Source: Lepidodermella squamata
Taxonomy: Eukaryota; Gastrotricha
Direction of reading: 5' to 3'
Assembly: GCA_047495785.1 (NCBI GenBank)
Contig: JBLDXI010000023.1
Span: 992,001-1,056,000, forward strand
Length of the DNA stretch: 64,000 nt
The notes under the pieces: generated by a model
The model's database searches: none
Seen by the model: the letters and a program-made list of their open reading frames with translations, nothing else
Told to the model about the DNA's origin: nothing
Translations under genes and position numbers: made by a program
Shown: in pieces, positions 22,695 to 34,339 of the stretch
Position numbering within the stretch: position 1 is the first letter of the stretch
Layout of the letters: each line of letters begins with the position of its first letter

Positions 22695-25602
22695 CTAGTT
22701 GGAGGTTGTAGTTCTGACACTGGTCGTTGTTGTAGCAGTTGTCGTTATCAAATACAACGGCATCGGTTTAGCCGTAACAGCTCCAGCGGCTCTTAGTGCG
22801 GATATAGCCTGAGTATTGCCGTACATCAGCGCTAAATCAAGCGGAGAATAGCCTTCGTCATTGAGCGTATTAAAATTAGCTCCTGCTTCAATCAACTCTC
22901 CAATATCCATATCGATTTGTCGAGCTGAGAGGAAGTGCAGAAGAGTATCTCCCTTGCGAAGTTTTCGGTTGATATCGTACCCTTTTTGAACTAGAAGCTT
23001 GGCAAAAATGTTAAACTCGCCGTATTTCCAATATCCAATAAGGGTCAGACACGTGTCGTTGTTCTTGCTCTGAGAATTCACGTCCACTCCTTTCAAATTT
23101 GCAATTTGCAAGGCCCGCGCGAGAACAGTGTTGTCACTCTCACAAGTCAGCAAAAATGTGTTTTTCCCATCATTGTCAACAGCCGACAAATCCGCACCCG
23201 AAGCGACGAGAAGATCGACAACATTCACGGCGCATTCCCTACCTGCAATCATTAGCGGAGTTTTACCAGTTGATTCTCGATCCTCTAGGCTAATGCCAGG
23301 AGTTGCGATTAATAATCTCGCCAGATCGACGTTGTTTCCACGTGCAGCTAGATGTAGCAATGTATAATTTGTGTACCAGTTTGTGGTTGAATTAATCCTG
23401 ACTTTAACGTCGGCCCCATTTGATATCAGATATCCATAGACTTGAACGCGATCTGACGACGTCAAGTAGACGGCTGCGACTTCAAGCGGAGTCCTGCCTT
23501 CGGTATCCTTGTCAGAAACAGAATTTCCAGCCTCCTCAATAGCGAATTTCACCATAGGGAGAGCAGGAATCGCAGAGATCCGGCAAGCCTCGAAAATGAT
23601 TCGATCCAAGTTTTTGGAAGCTCCTTGCGAAACCAGGAATTTAACGATCTCAAGATTCTTTGCCGTAGCGTCGAGAATCGCCGTTCTCCCGTTCGCTTCC
23701 AAATCGACATCTGCACCGAATTGCACGAGCAATTTAACCAGATCAAGGCGACCTTGTTCAGCTGCAAGCATTAGAGCAGATTTCTTAAATTTCGGGTGAA
23801 TCGCATTAGCATCGCCGTCATTTTCGAGTAGAATCTGAAGCATTTCCAACGAAGCATTGGCAACTTTTAAAGCAGCAGCCACCACTGGGATCGGTTGGAA
23901 GTAGGTCAAGGTTTCGCAAGACACGTAGTCGTCGTGCTGTTCTATGATTAGATCATCCCCGCGGGCTTGATTGAGTCGAATCATTTCGCGAACAGCAGTT
24001 ATGTTCCCAGCTTTGACCTTTCCAGCAAATGCCTGGTGAAAACAGAATTATTAATCCTTTTTATGCCCTACAAGAATGCTGCGTTGTGCCAAGCTTTCCT
24101 CACAGGAAAACCGACAGTGAACAGCTTCACATTGTTTGAATCAGTATTTATATACGTATCCTCGAGCTAGGGGGTGGAATATTAACCCACCGAGATAAGC
24201 GATTCATTCAGCACAGCTTTCACAGCTGATCGTGTAGTAATGCTGGTCTTCATTGCAGCCGTTGATCTTGCCTTGAAAATAGCTCCAACAATCGGCTCCA
24301 GACCATCATTAATTGCCTCGTCGCTAGGCGTCAAAGGCCACATTTTAGGGGAATTTCTTGCTGCTGATGTCGTCGAAAAGGTGGAAGAACTCGTTGTTGT
24401 CGAAGTTACGGGACTGGTCGATGATCTATTGACTAACTCACGGCCCAAGGCAGCACCTCGTCTTCTCAAATTGCCGATGTTGATTTTATGGCCCCACATT
24501 GTTGAGATGTCCAAGGCAGTTTCGCCCCTGACGTTTGTTGCGTTCACATCAACGCCAATATCGAGCAAGGTCACGAGAGTAGTCCCATGATTATGAAACG
24601 CTGCGGTCATGAGTGCGGTATAGCCCGAATAACCCCTAAGGTCGAAGTCGTAGCCTTTACTAGCCAGATACTGCAAAATTTCAGGAAGATACCAGTCGCT
24701 CCCCCACCTTAGAAGGGGATAGTCGCAGGATGTAAATTTAGACCTTGAATTGACGTCATTCTGTCCGATTTCAATGGCAAACTTGATAAATTTTAAATGG
24801 CTATATGCAGTACGATCAATTTGACAAGCTTGAAGCAACATATTATCAATTTCGTCATTACTCGCCAGCGCATCCGCTCCCAGGTCAATCAAATATTGAA
24901 GTAAATCGAGGGAATAGCCAGCCCTTGCCGCAAACAGCAAGGGCGTGTTGCCTTCCTTGTCCCTCGCATTGACATCCATTTTGAACTGTTCGACCAGCAA
25001 TTTTGCAAAAGGCACGGGATCAACAGTGTTAACCCGGGAAAGTATGTGAAGGGCAGTTTGTCCGGCGGAATTCCTGGAATCTGGCGATTCGAATGGTAAC
25101 AAGTAGTAAACAAGCCGGAGGTATTCTTGAGTGATTGGGCCGTCAAAGGCAACCATCAGCGCCGTTTGGCCCTTCGGGTCTCGAACATCCGTCCTTGCTC
25201 CGTACTTTTCCACGAGGAGTCTCGCTAGGTCCAGTCGGCCATTCCTTGCAGCCCAGAGAAATGGAGTTTTTGAATCAGCCTCAATATTTGCGCCGTTTTG
25301 TAGTAGTAATTCGACCATTTCGTAGCTCTGATTTGTTCGAATTGCATTAACCAAAGCCGGGGCTCGGCTTCTTAGCCAGTAATATGCCGTGGAATTTGCA
25401 TTAACAAGGCCTGAATTCAACATTTGCCGAACAGTAGAAATTTGTCCTGACATAACAGCTTGGTTGAAAACCTAAATCAACCACTTAGCCTGAAGAGGCC
25501 AAAACATGTTCAAGATCTTACGTTGTCGTAATCGATCGCCCTTGCATGAATGATCGCACTCGTGAAACATATTTGGAACAAAATTACGTAGATGGATATC
25601 AT
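22695..25602 (-). CDS. ANK-4: predicted secreted double ankyrin-solenoid protein (899 aa)
   Basis: Exons are 25602-25522, 25471-24191 and 24032-22695, with introns of 50 and 158 nt. Exon 2 begins V-F-N-Q where the others begin A-F-N-Q or A-L-N-Q. The exon 3 acceptor junction reads CAG then GCATTTGC, against GAATTTGC in most copies. This is the shortest member. The first solenoid has lost part of the segment between the RSKFTSCDY block and QYLASKGYDFDL, so one inter-repeat loop is compact. The C-terminus is a brief Thr stretch without the PGW end. Confidence 0.85.
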
Positions 25603-25689
25603 TTCAAAACAGATTCTATACAGAAATGTTAAATAATTCTGAAATGAACGAGACATACAAAACTTTCAGCTATTTTTAAGATACATGTA

Positions 25690-25759
25690 TAAAAACTTGA
25701 TTCTACTACGGCATTGACGAGCGTGGTCATCCAGGTTTGCCAAAGAGGTTTTTTCCACC
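25690..25759 (-). promoter_or_regulatory. Conserved upstream box, ANK-4 (single copy)
   Basis: The landmarks are ttgattctactacggcattg and gcgtggtcatccaggtttgc. A TATA-like tttttatacatg follows on the minus strand at about 25683-25694, about 80 bases before the start codon. Confidence 0.5.
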
Positions 25760-26870
25760 TTTTCCCTATGTTTTTCTTCTCAGTAACGTGGCTCTATTGT
25801 GTGCTCAAGCCATCTTCGTGATGATATGGTCACCCAGTTTCGCATCATTTCCACTGTTTACAGAGTCAAAAATATCGCCAATAGAGCCAGTACAGTATGG
25901 TCTGAAACTAGTGAAGAACGCGCATTTCTTCAAGTAATGGCTGATAATCTCGAGGCTAATCCATTTCATCAATCCATCGATCATCTTCAATGGGGCGCAT
26001 CTGATGATCCAATTTCGAGAGGAAAAATCAGTTATTATAGCACTTTAACACTTTAACTGCCAAAATATACTGCGAGATCGAGCCCTTAAAGTGAAAAACC
26101 ACATGTAGACTAATCCTTCCCAATGTCATCGTGCAACTAGATGTTTGTTAAGCGTGTGTCCCTACCGCCAATGTCGCCGATTTCACTAATATTTCCAAGA
26201 TGAAAAAGCAACAACATTTCAAATGAATTCATCTAGTTGGTGAAGGATTTTTCTGCGAATTTACTGCACTCGAAAGCGAAGCAAAACACAGGAAACCATT
26301 GTTGAGGAACATATTCATCTCTATCTAAATAGAAATAAACTGATCTCAGAGAACCAGTACGGCTCTCTTCAATAACAGGAGAATTCCGAGAGTGAGAAAT
26401 ACCTTAAATCAGCAGTAAATCAAGGGGGCTCTAAATCGAAATCAAATCAAATCATTGTAAAATTTTTTAAATCAAATCATCAAAAATGGCCTAAATCAAA
26501 TCAAATCAAATCACAATCAAATCAAATCAAATCAAATCCAAAGCACTGCGCCTGCCGCCCGGCCAGTTCCCTGTCCCACGATGTTAGTCTCTCTCCTCTC
26601 TCGCCTTCCGTCTTCCCTGAAGGAATCGAGAAACGACGCGCTAGGGCTTGATTTGCCTTCGATACAAATACAAACAACAATTTTAATTTCACTTTCGAAT
26701 TCGACAGGTTTACCCATAGCATAATCATTATAACGTCCAATCCTAAACCCGAAACAAGCGCTGTGTTGCGCAGCTCATGAACACAGGGTAGCAGAAATAT
26801 TCTGGCGGAGAACGGAGTAGAGAAGGAATAAAGAGAGATTAGGTCAAGAAGACAGGGAGCGGGCCCGACG
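25760..26870. other. Spacer with array flank and AATCA-rich repeat
   Basis: 25760-25990 is the shared ANK-3/4/5 flank. 26430-26550 is rich in the pentamer aatca and ends aaatcaaatccaaagcactg, the same terminus found near 32330 and 41720. No gene is seen. Confidence 0.45.
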
Positions 26871-26878
26871 ACAGGCGG

Positions 26879-27330
26879 TTATAGAGGACGACTACTGGCG
26901 ACTTCACCGTTCACCGACTTTAAGCGGACGCCTTGGATTTGCTCGCGGAATGGCAGGACATGCCGGCAGGCATTCTCGGCGCAGCAGCTTAGATCCTGGG
27001 AGAACAACTGAGCAAGGCTAGGCGGGCGACAGCTCGAGTTCGGTGATGCGAAGGCGGTCTGTGAGACGAACGTTAAGCATCGCACGCATGCACTTGTTCT
27101 GGAGGACGTCGAGGCGGCGCAACTGTTGCTTTCCAGCGGACGAAAAGACGACGCAGCCGAAGGAGGCGATCGAGCGAACTAAAGCGAGATAGCTGGCACG
27201 GCGCCAGCAGAAGGAGCGGTTGATACGATAGTGTGGTACCAGGAAAGGTTTTGCCCGCAGCGGCTCAAGGTGCGGTTCATGTGGTGCTTCCACGATAGAG
27301 GGAGCCAGAGGTCGAGCGGTCCAAGCTCCT
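26879..27330 (-). pseudogene. Relic of LINE reverse transcriptase C-terminal region
   Basis: On the minus strand the frame starting near 27293 reads SYLALVRSIASFGCVVFSS, then KQQLRRLDVLQNKCMRAML. This parallels TLYLTLVRSCWSYGTICLA and KQQLNRLAVIQNDSLRAML in the LINE at 34-38.7 kb. After a frameshift near 27020-27080 the similarity continues (VLPFREQIQGVRL against VLPLREDLESVRL). It is 5'-truncated and shifted, so it is a dead copy of a related but distinct element. Confidence 0.7.
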
Positions 27331-27469
27331 CACTGGCGGCGAAGAGGCATGGGTTCAATCACCAGAACCGCAACAACTATCATTCTTCTATACGCATTGA
27401 ATGCAGCGTTTCTGGGACCGATAATCAAGCTGACAGGAAGACGTGTCGCCGACTAAGGAGCTAAGTGCA

Positions 27470-28640
27470 CAATCCTCGAGTGCGTACCTGCTGGTAACAC
27501 CGCCAAGCAAATCCACCCGAGACCGCGGTTTCCTCCCTCCCGGTGTAGGACGCCATTCACCGGCAATCAAGATATGGCTACTCAGCACTCAGCAAGCAAA
27601 GCCTGGGGGCCACGGTTCGACCATCAAACATGGGAATAGTTGACTCTTAGCCTTGTGATGATACTACATGCTGGTGATCGAAAGGCAACTTGCTTAAAAA
27701 AGAGTATGAGTATGAGAAATAGCCGAAAAATAGCTGATCACGAATGGCGAAAATCGCTTCAATAGCATACAAAAATGTCCCAATCATTTTTACTTTATAA
27801 TCCAGGTTTTCTCAAACTGCGGGTCGCGAGGGTCGCCTGATGACTTTCGTAAAACTTTATAAAGTTTTATGAAAATCGTCAGGCGAATATATTTTTTTCT
27901 TTTATAGTCACTTTTCCAGGAATAGCTTTACCTAAATTTTGAAAGAAATTATGGGGGAAAATGATTTAAATTGGGTGAATGATATTTTACATAACTTATA
28001 ACTTGGACGCTAAATTGAATTTTCCCACACTGAAAAATGGTGAAACGTAGAAAAATTGGCTAGAAGTCGCAGCCTGGTACAGATTTTGTAGTGGCCAAAG
28101 ATTGGAGGTTGAGAATTCATCCATTGCATAAACTGTGTTCCTGTACTCTAGAGGTATGGATCATGCGAGAGGTGTAGATTGGAGCTACCGTTTAAACGGC
28201 CTGTTTCGGTGTGTCCAAGATAACGACACATAACTCGAACTTCAAACTTCAAACTTAACATCGAAAACGACGCAAATCCATGACATGCGATCAGGGAGCT
28301 CGCGCAAAACAATAGACCCCCATTTTAGCGATTCGTGTCGTTTTTAATGAAAATACTCTGGAAATGATGGATAGCACGTTAATGGACCGCAAACTTCGTG
28401 AAAATGGCACTTTTGTGAAAATCACAGCCCAATTGTTTTGGCATAGTAAAGACTGCTTTCCTGACACTCACCATCTCGAATATTTTCATCTCAAAGAATT
28501 GATATTTTTGATTTATTTATGTGAAATTGGAAATTGGTACAATATGTGAAATATATATTAAAAATTATTCAGAAAGTCAGTTAAATGCCACTTATTTAAT
28601 ATTTCCATCCTGGCCAGCCTCAGAGACTGCGGCTGGAACC
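27470..28640. other. Spacer; no gene recognised
   Basis: A short hairpin lies at about 27830-27885 (tcgcctgatgactttcgtaa and its complement). Nothing else is supported. Confidence 0.35.
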
Positions 28641-28642
28641 TA

Positions 28643-28720
28643 GCGGAATCCCTAGCGGAATCCCTAGCGGAATCCCTAGCGGAATCCCTAGCGGAATCCC
28701 TAGCGGAATCCCTAGCGTAC
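28643..28720. repeat. 12-bp minisatellite just past the ANK-5 stop
   Basis: Six perfect tandem copies of ctagcggaatcc are followed by a partial seventh. ANK-1 has a single related tagcggaa here, so the array expanded within the 3' region of ANK-5. Confidence 0.9.
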
Positions 28721-28728
28721 GTCCAACA

Positions 28729-31658
28729 CTAGTCGGGGGTTGTGGTCGTCAAATAAAACGGCATCGGTTTAGCCGTAATAGCTCCAGCGGCTTTTAGTGC
28801 GGCTATAGCCCGAGTATTGCCGTATATCAGCGCCAAATCAAGCGGAGCATAGCCTTCGTCATTCAGCGCATTTATATTAGCTCCGGCTTCAATCAACTCG
28901 ATCAAATCACTCGAGATTTCTCGGGCTGAGAGGATGTGCAGAAGAGTATCTCCCCTGCGGAGCTTTCGATTGATAACGTACCCCTTGTCAATTAGAAATT
29001 TGGCAAAACCATCGAAGTCGAAGTATTTCGAAATAAGGGTCAGACACGTGTCGTTGTTCTTGTTCTGAGAATTCACGTCCACTCCAGTGAAATTTGCAAA
29101 TAGCCAGGTCATCGTGAGAAAGATGCCGTCATTCTGACAAGCCAACAAGAACGCGTTATTCCCATCTTTGTCAACAGCCGATAAGTCCGCACCCGAATCG
29201 ACGAGAAGATTGGCAACATTCTCCGCGCTTTCACTAGCTGCAATCATTAACGGAGTTTTACCTGTTGATTCACGTTCTTCTAGGCCGATGTTAGCAGTTT
29301 TGATCAGCAATCTCGTCAGATCAACGTCATCTACACGAGCAGCTTGATGCAGTAATGTATAATTTGTGTATCTGTACGAGGTTGAATTAATCCTGATTGC
29401 AGCATCGGCCCCTTTCGATATCAGATATTCGTAGACTTGAACGCGATCTGGCGATTTCAAATAAAGTGCTGCGACTGCAAGTGGCGTCCTGCCTTCGGTA
29501 TCCTTGTCAGAAACAGAATTCCCAGCCTCCTCAATAGCGAATTTTACCACAGGGAGAGCAGGCATCTTAGAAATCCGGCAAGCCTCGAAAATTATTTGAT
29601 CCAAGTTTTTCGAAGCTCCTTGCGAAACGAGAAATTTAACGATTTCAAGATTCGTTGCCGTAGCGTCGAGAATCGCCGTTCTTCCGTTCGCTTCTAAATC
29701 GACATCTGCACCGAATTGCACGAGCAATTGGACTAGATCAAGGCGACCTTGTTCTGCGGCAAGCATTAGAGCGGATTTCTTGAACCCTGGATGAATCGCA
29801 TTTGCATCGCCATAATTTTCGAGTAGAATCTGTAGCATTTCCAACGAAGCATTGGCAACACTTAATGCAGCAGCCACCACTGGGATCGGTTGGTCGTAAA
29901 TTAAGGTCTCGCAACCTACGTAATCGTCGTGCTGTTCTATTATGAGATCGTCCCCGCGGGCTTGATTGAGCCGAATCATTTCGCGAACAGCAGTGATGTT
30001 CCCGGCTTTGACTTTTCCAGCAAATTCCTAGTGGAAAGAATAATTAATCTTGTTCGTGCCCTACGAGAGTGCTGTTGTGCCAAACTTTCCTCAGGTGTTC
30101 TGTTGTACTTTTTTGCCCGAATTTCAAACCAACGAGGTGGTTCCAACCCGGGTGGAGATAAGCTTCAAACTCAATTGTAACCTACCGAGATAAGCGATTC
30201 ACTCCGCACAGCTTTCACAGCTGATCGAGTAGTTGTGCTGGTCTTCATTGCAACGGTTGATCTTGCCTTGAAAATAGCTCCAACAATCGGCTGCAGACCA
30301 TCATTGATTGCCTCGTCGCTAGGCGTTAAAGGCCACATTTTAGCGGAATTTCTTGCTGCTGATGTCGTCGAAATTGCGGAAGAACTCGTTGTTGTCGAAG
30401 TTACGGGACTGGTCGATGATCTCTTGACTAACTCACGGCCCAAGGCAGCACCTCGTCTTCTCAAACTGCCGATACTGAATTCATCTTCCCACATTGTCGC
30501 GACGTCCAAGGCAGTTTCGCCGTCGTCATTCGTTGCATTTACATCAACTCCCAAATCGAGCAAGGCCACAAGAGTTTGCTGCCGATCTTTTGACGCTGCT
30601 GAAGACATAAGAGCGGTATAGCCCGCATCTTTAGCCCGAATGTTGAAATCGTAGCCTTTACTGGCTAAGTACTGCATAATTTCAACAAGAGCCCAGTCGC
30701 TCACCTGCCAACCATTTCGCCATTGAAGGCGATAGTCGCAGGCTGCAGCTTTCGACCTTGAATTAACGTCATTCTGTCCGATTTCAATGGCAAACTTGAT
30801 AAACGTTAAAAGGCCCGACCCAGGACGATTAATTTGACAAGCTTGAAGCAGCATATTATCACTTTGGTTATTTCGAGCCTGCGCATCCGCTCCTTGGTCG
30901 ATCAAATATTGGAGTAGACCGATGGAATACCCAGTCCTAGCCGCGATCAGCAAAGGCGTGTTGTCTTCCTTGTCTCTCGCATTAACATCCATTTTGAACT
31001 GTTCGACCAGTAATTTAGCAAAAGGCACGGGATCAATAGTGTCAACCGCGCAAAGTAAGTGAAGGGCCGTTTGTCCGGCGGAGTTTCTGGAATCCGGCGA
31101 TTCAAGTGGTAACAAGTAGTAAGCTAGTCGGAGATGTTCTTGAGTGATTGGGCCGTCAAAGGCAACCATCAACGCCGACTGGTTCTTCTGGTCTCGAAAG
31201 TCCGTCCTTGCTGCGTACTTTTCAACGAGAAGTCTCGCTAGGTCGAGCCGGCCATTTCTTGCAGCCCAGAGAAATGGAGTCTTTGAATCGTCTCTAGCGT
31301 TGAAGTTTTGGCCGCTTTGCTGTTTGTTGAAGCCATCGACATTTGCACCATTTCGTAGTAGTAATTCGACCATTTCGTAGCTCTGATTTGCTCGAATCGC
31401 ATTCACTAAAGCCGGGGCTCGGCTTCCTGGTTGGTAAATTGCCGTGGAATTTGCGTTCACAAGGCCCGAATTCAACATTTGCTTAACTGAAGAGATTTGG
31501 CCCGACATAACAGCTTGGTTGAAAGCCTAAATGAGCAACTTGAAACCTGAAGTAGCCAAACATGTTCAAGGTCTTACGCTGTCGTAATCGATCGCCCTTG
31601 CGTGAATGATTGCACCCAAGAAACATATTTCGAGCAAAAATATGTAGATGGTTATCAT
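28729..31658 (-). CDS. ANK-5: predicted secreted double ankyrin-solenoid protein (906 aa)
   Basis: Exons are 31658-31578, 31526-30186 and 30027-28729, with introns of 51 and 158 nt. The leader starts MITIYIFLLEICFLG, the most hydrophobic of the six. The first solenoid carries the KQQSGQN loop shared with ANK-2. The exon 2 end and linker are nearly identical to ANK-3 (KWPLTP block, SESLISV end), which suggests gene conversion. The Thr tail is reduced to TTTTPD, so this copy almost lacks the tail that is longest in ANK-1. Confidence 0.85.
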
Positions 31659-31732
31659 TTGACTGCTTCGGAAATAAGTCTGAATTCAACGACACGTGAA
31701 TGTTTTTTCAGCTGTCATTAAGCAGTTTTATA

Positions 31733-31992
31733 ACACGATTCTACTACGGCATTGCCGAGCGTGGTCATCCAGGTTTGCCAAAAAGGTTTTTTCCACCTTG
31801 AGGAATTTTGTTTTTCTACTTAGGTAAATGGCAAACCTTTGACATGCAAATCTTTAATTTTTGAAATAATGCTCAAGGGACATATAATGCTAATGTTTTT
31901 TCAGCTATTATTAAGATAATATAAAAACAGGATTCTACTACGGCATTGCCGAGCGTAGTCATTCAGTTGTATGCCAAAGAGGTTTTTCCACC
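31733..31992 (-). promoter_or_regulatory. Two copies of conserved upstream box, ANK-5
   Basis: Copies lie at 31733-31797 and 31920-31992. On the minus strand the inner copy is followed by gttataaaactg, the best TATA-like sequence of the six genes, about 75-80 bases upstream of the start codon. Confidence 0.55.
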
Positions 31993-32481
31993 TTTAGAAT
32001 TTTTTTTTCTCCTCAATCACGTAGCGCTATTGTGTGCTCAAGCCATCTTCGTGATGATATGGTCACCCAGTTTTGCATCATGGCCACTGTTTACAGAGGC
32101 AAAAAAATCGCTAATAGAGCCAGTACAGTGTGGTCTGAAACTAGTGAAGAACACACACAAGTAATGGCTAATGATCACGATTAATAATGATCCAAATCCA
32201 TTTCATCAATCCATTGATCATCTTCATTGGCGCACATCTGATATCAATATCGAGATAACAAATCAGATCTTATAAAAGTTCTTGAAAAATAGGGTCTAAA
32301 TTAAATCAAATCAGATCAAATCCAAAGCACTGCTAAGTGCTAAGATTCTCCCTCTCTTATATTTCACCGACAAAATTTAGTTAAAAAACGTTTCAGAGGC
32401 TCAGCATTCAGATCAGAATTCAGCTTTTCCAGTCGTTCCTCGCGACAGTCCTTGCGGAACAAAAATCATGCACTCCGCCTG

Positions 32482-32825
32482 AATAAGTCTGGTCGGATAG
32501 GACGAATTCGGCCGGTTTGATTGAATTTCAATGGAGTCATCATTTTTAATTTCCAAATCGAAAGAATTTACACAGATGCCGATGAGACTGTGACGGACAC
32601 GGGGTTATCTTTTGTTGGATCAAAAAATGATCAGAAATCTATGAAAGTTGTTCAAAAATATCGAAATTTCAATCTCAGGCTGACTATTTTCAACAACAAA
32701 AGATACCCCGTGTCCGCCACAGTCTCATCGGCATCTGTGTAAATTCTTTCGAGCTGTGTAAAATGACGACGCTATTGAAATTCAATCAAACCGGCCGAAT
32801 TCGCCCTATCCACCCAGACTTATTT
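32482..32825. mobile_element. Foldback element, 344 bp
   Basis: Arms of over 100 bases start aataagtctggtcggatagg and end with the near-complement. They include gaattcggccggtttgattg and gccgatgagactgtg on both sides. A frame across it (32521-32742) is only the hairpin read through. No clear target duplication is visible. Confidence 0.75.
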
Positions 32826-33104
32826 GCTATTTTCAAATAGCTAGTATGTCCTGACCATGCAAGATAACGGCGTTCTGGTCTAAAAACCTTGTAGCCAACA
32901 TCGAAAAGCAATATTCATCAAAAGGGCGATCAGGAATTCATCGAATTCAATTTTCGGCGAATTTTCAAAGTCGAAATCGTCCTTCCCGCCTTGAAAGGGT
33001 TAAGAGAAAACCCAGTAAAAAGTCTAGACTAGGCTACCAGGCCTATCATAAGTCTTATTGCACCAAGCCTATTTCAGGTCTTCGCCTAGTCTCAGCTTAA
33101 CAAG

Positions 33105-33515
33105 AGCTTTGGATTTGATTTGATTTGATTAACAGCCTAAATCACGGACCTCCTTCAATCAATCAAAATCAATAATTGTCTCAATTTTCCAGGACTAAAT
33201 CAATCAAATCAAATCATCGACACCAATAAATCACTATAAATCGCGAAACATCGGGATTTCAAGTAAGCTGGGGGCTTCGAAATGTCAAGAAAAAGATACA
33301 ATACGCGAATTTGAAAACACCGTCCCTTACTAAAGCAAATTTTCAGGAAAAAAGGACGAGAGATTATAGTTTCGCGGTATCAAGTTTTTCGATTGCATCA
33401 CCAAGGGTAAATCAAAATTAATCAATTCAAAAGGCTTTCCCGCGTAAATCAATCATTTCAAATCTAAATCAGCGAAAATAGGGTATAAATCAAATCAAAT
33501 CCTAGGCACTTGGCC
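33105..33515. repeat. Interspersed repeat family with AATCA-type termini, copy A
   Basis: It begins gctttggatttgatttgatt and ends aaatcaaatcctaggcac, which are roughly inverted termini. The interior (tcatcgacacc, then ttcgattgcatcacc, then aaatagggtataaatc) matches copy B at 41420-41725. Related right ends occur alone at about 26500-26545 and 32295-32335. Confidence 0.6.
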
Positions 33516-34339
33516 CAACATCAAAGCTTTGAACATTTATTTGGCCCGATAATGCTGGGCCTAGCCAATTTTCTAAATCCAGACTAGGCTTAGGATTTGA
33601 GTGAAATCGACTTATATAATTTGGGTGTACGATATGTCCGTTTCCCAAAATTCCAGAGGCAAATCGCAAGAATTTGTGAAATCATTGCACCTCGATGAGG
33701 TAATTTTTTTTACAGAGAAAAGTGCTGCTAGTCTCAATATATCGGTTCACTCAATAATCACTGTTCTTGATATAATACAGTGCCACCTCCAAAAATGCAA
33801 CCTCCATAAAACCTCCATTTTAGCCAATTTAGCCAATTCGGCGATTGAGATTTTCAATTTCAAAAAAGGCAATCTTTTTCGGTTGATCGCTGCTCACATT
33901 TTGCATTACCACATCAAGTGATTTTTTCCGGCACGCGACTCAAAAAGCATAAACATAAACATAAAAATCTTTATTGTTGTCCTCTTTCCAAATAAAAAAT
34001 ACACAAAATAACTCTCTAATAATACTATGGAACAAGAGGCGCGTGCGAGTAAGATGTATCCATGCTCATCATATTGATGGGGCACGTAGGAGACGGAGAG
34101 GGAGACGGCGAGGGTTTTATCAGTTGCAGGGTAGTTATCGATAGCAGAGAGAAACACATTACAGAGAATTGCGGTAAGAGTAAAAAGGAGAAAATTTGGC
34201 GGAGACAACGGTAGCTAACGGAGGAATTTTATAAAAAAGCAAGGCAGCCTGTAGAGGAAAAAAAAACAACATGAAAGAAGAGATGAAGAAAAAAGAGGGA
34301 AGATATAGGAGAGAAGATGGGAGAAAAGAGAATAACAGC

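Noticed and set aside
28643-28720. Regular repeats that might be read as a CRISPR array
   Set aside because: They are contiguous 12-bp units without spacers, in an animal genome.
32521-32742. 73-codon plus-strand frame
   Set aside because: It is the read-through of the foldback element hairpin.
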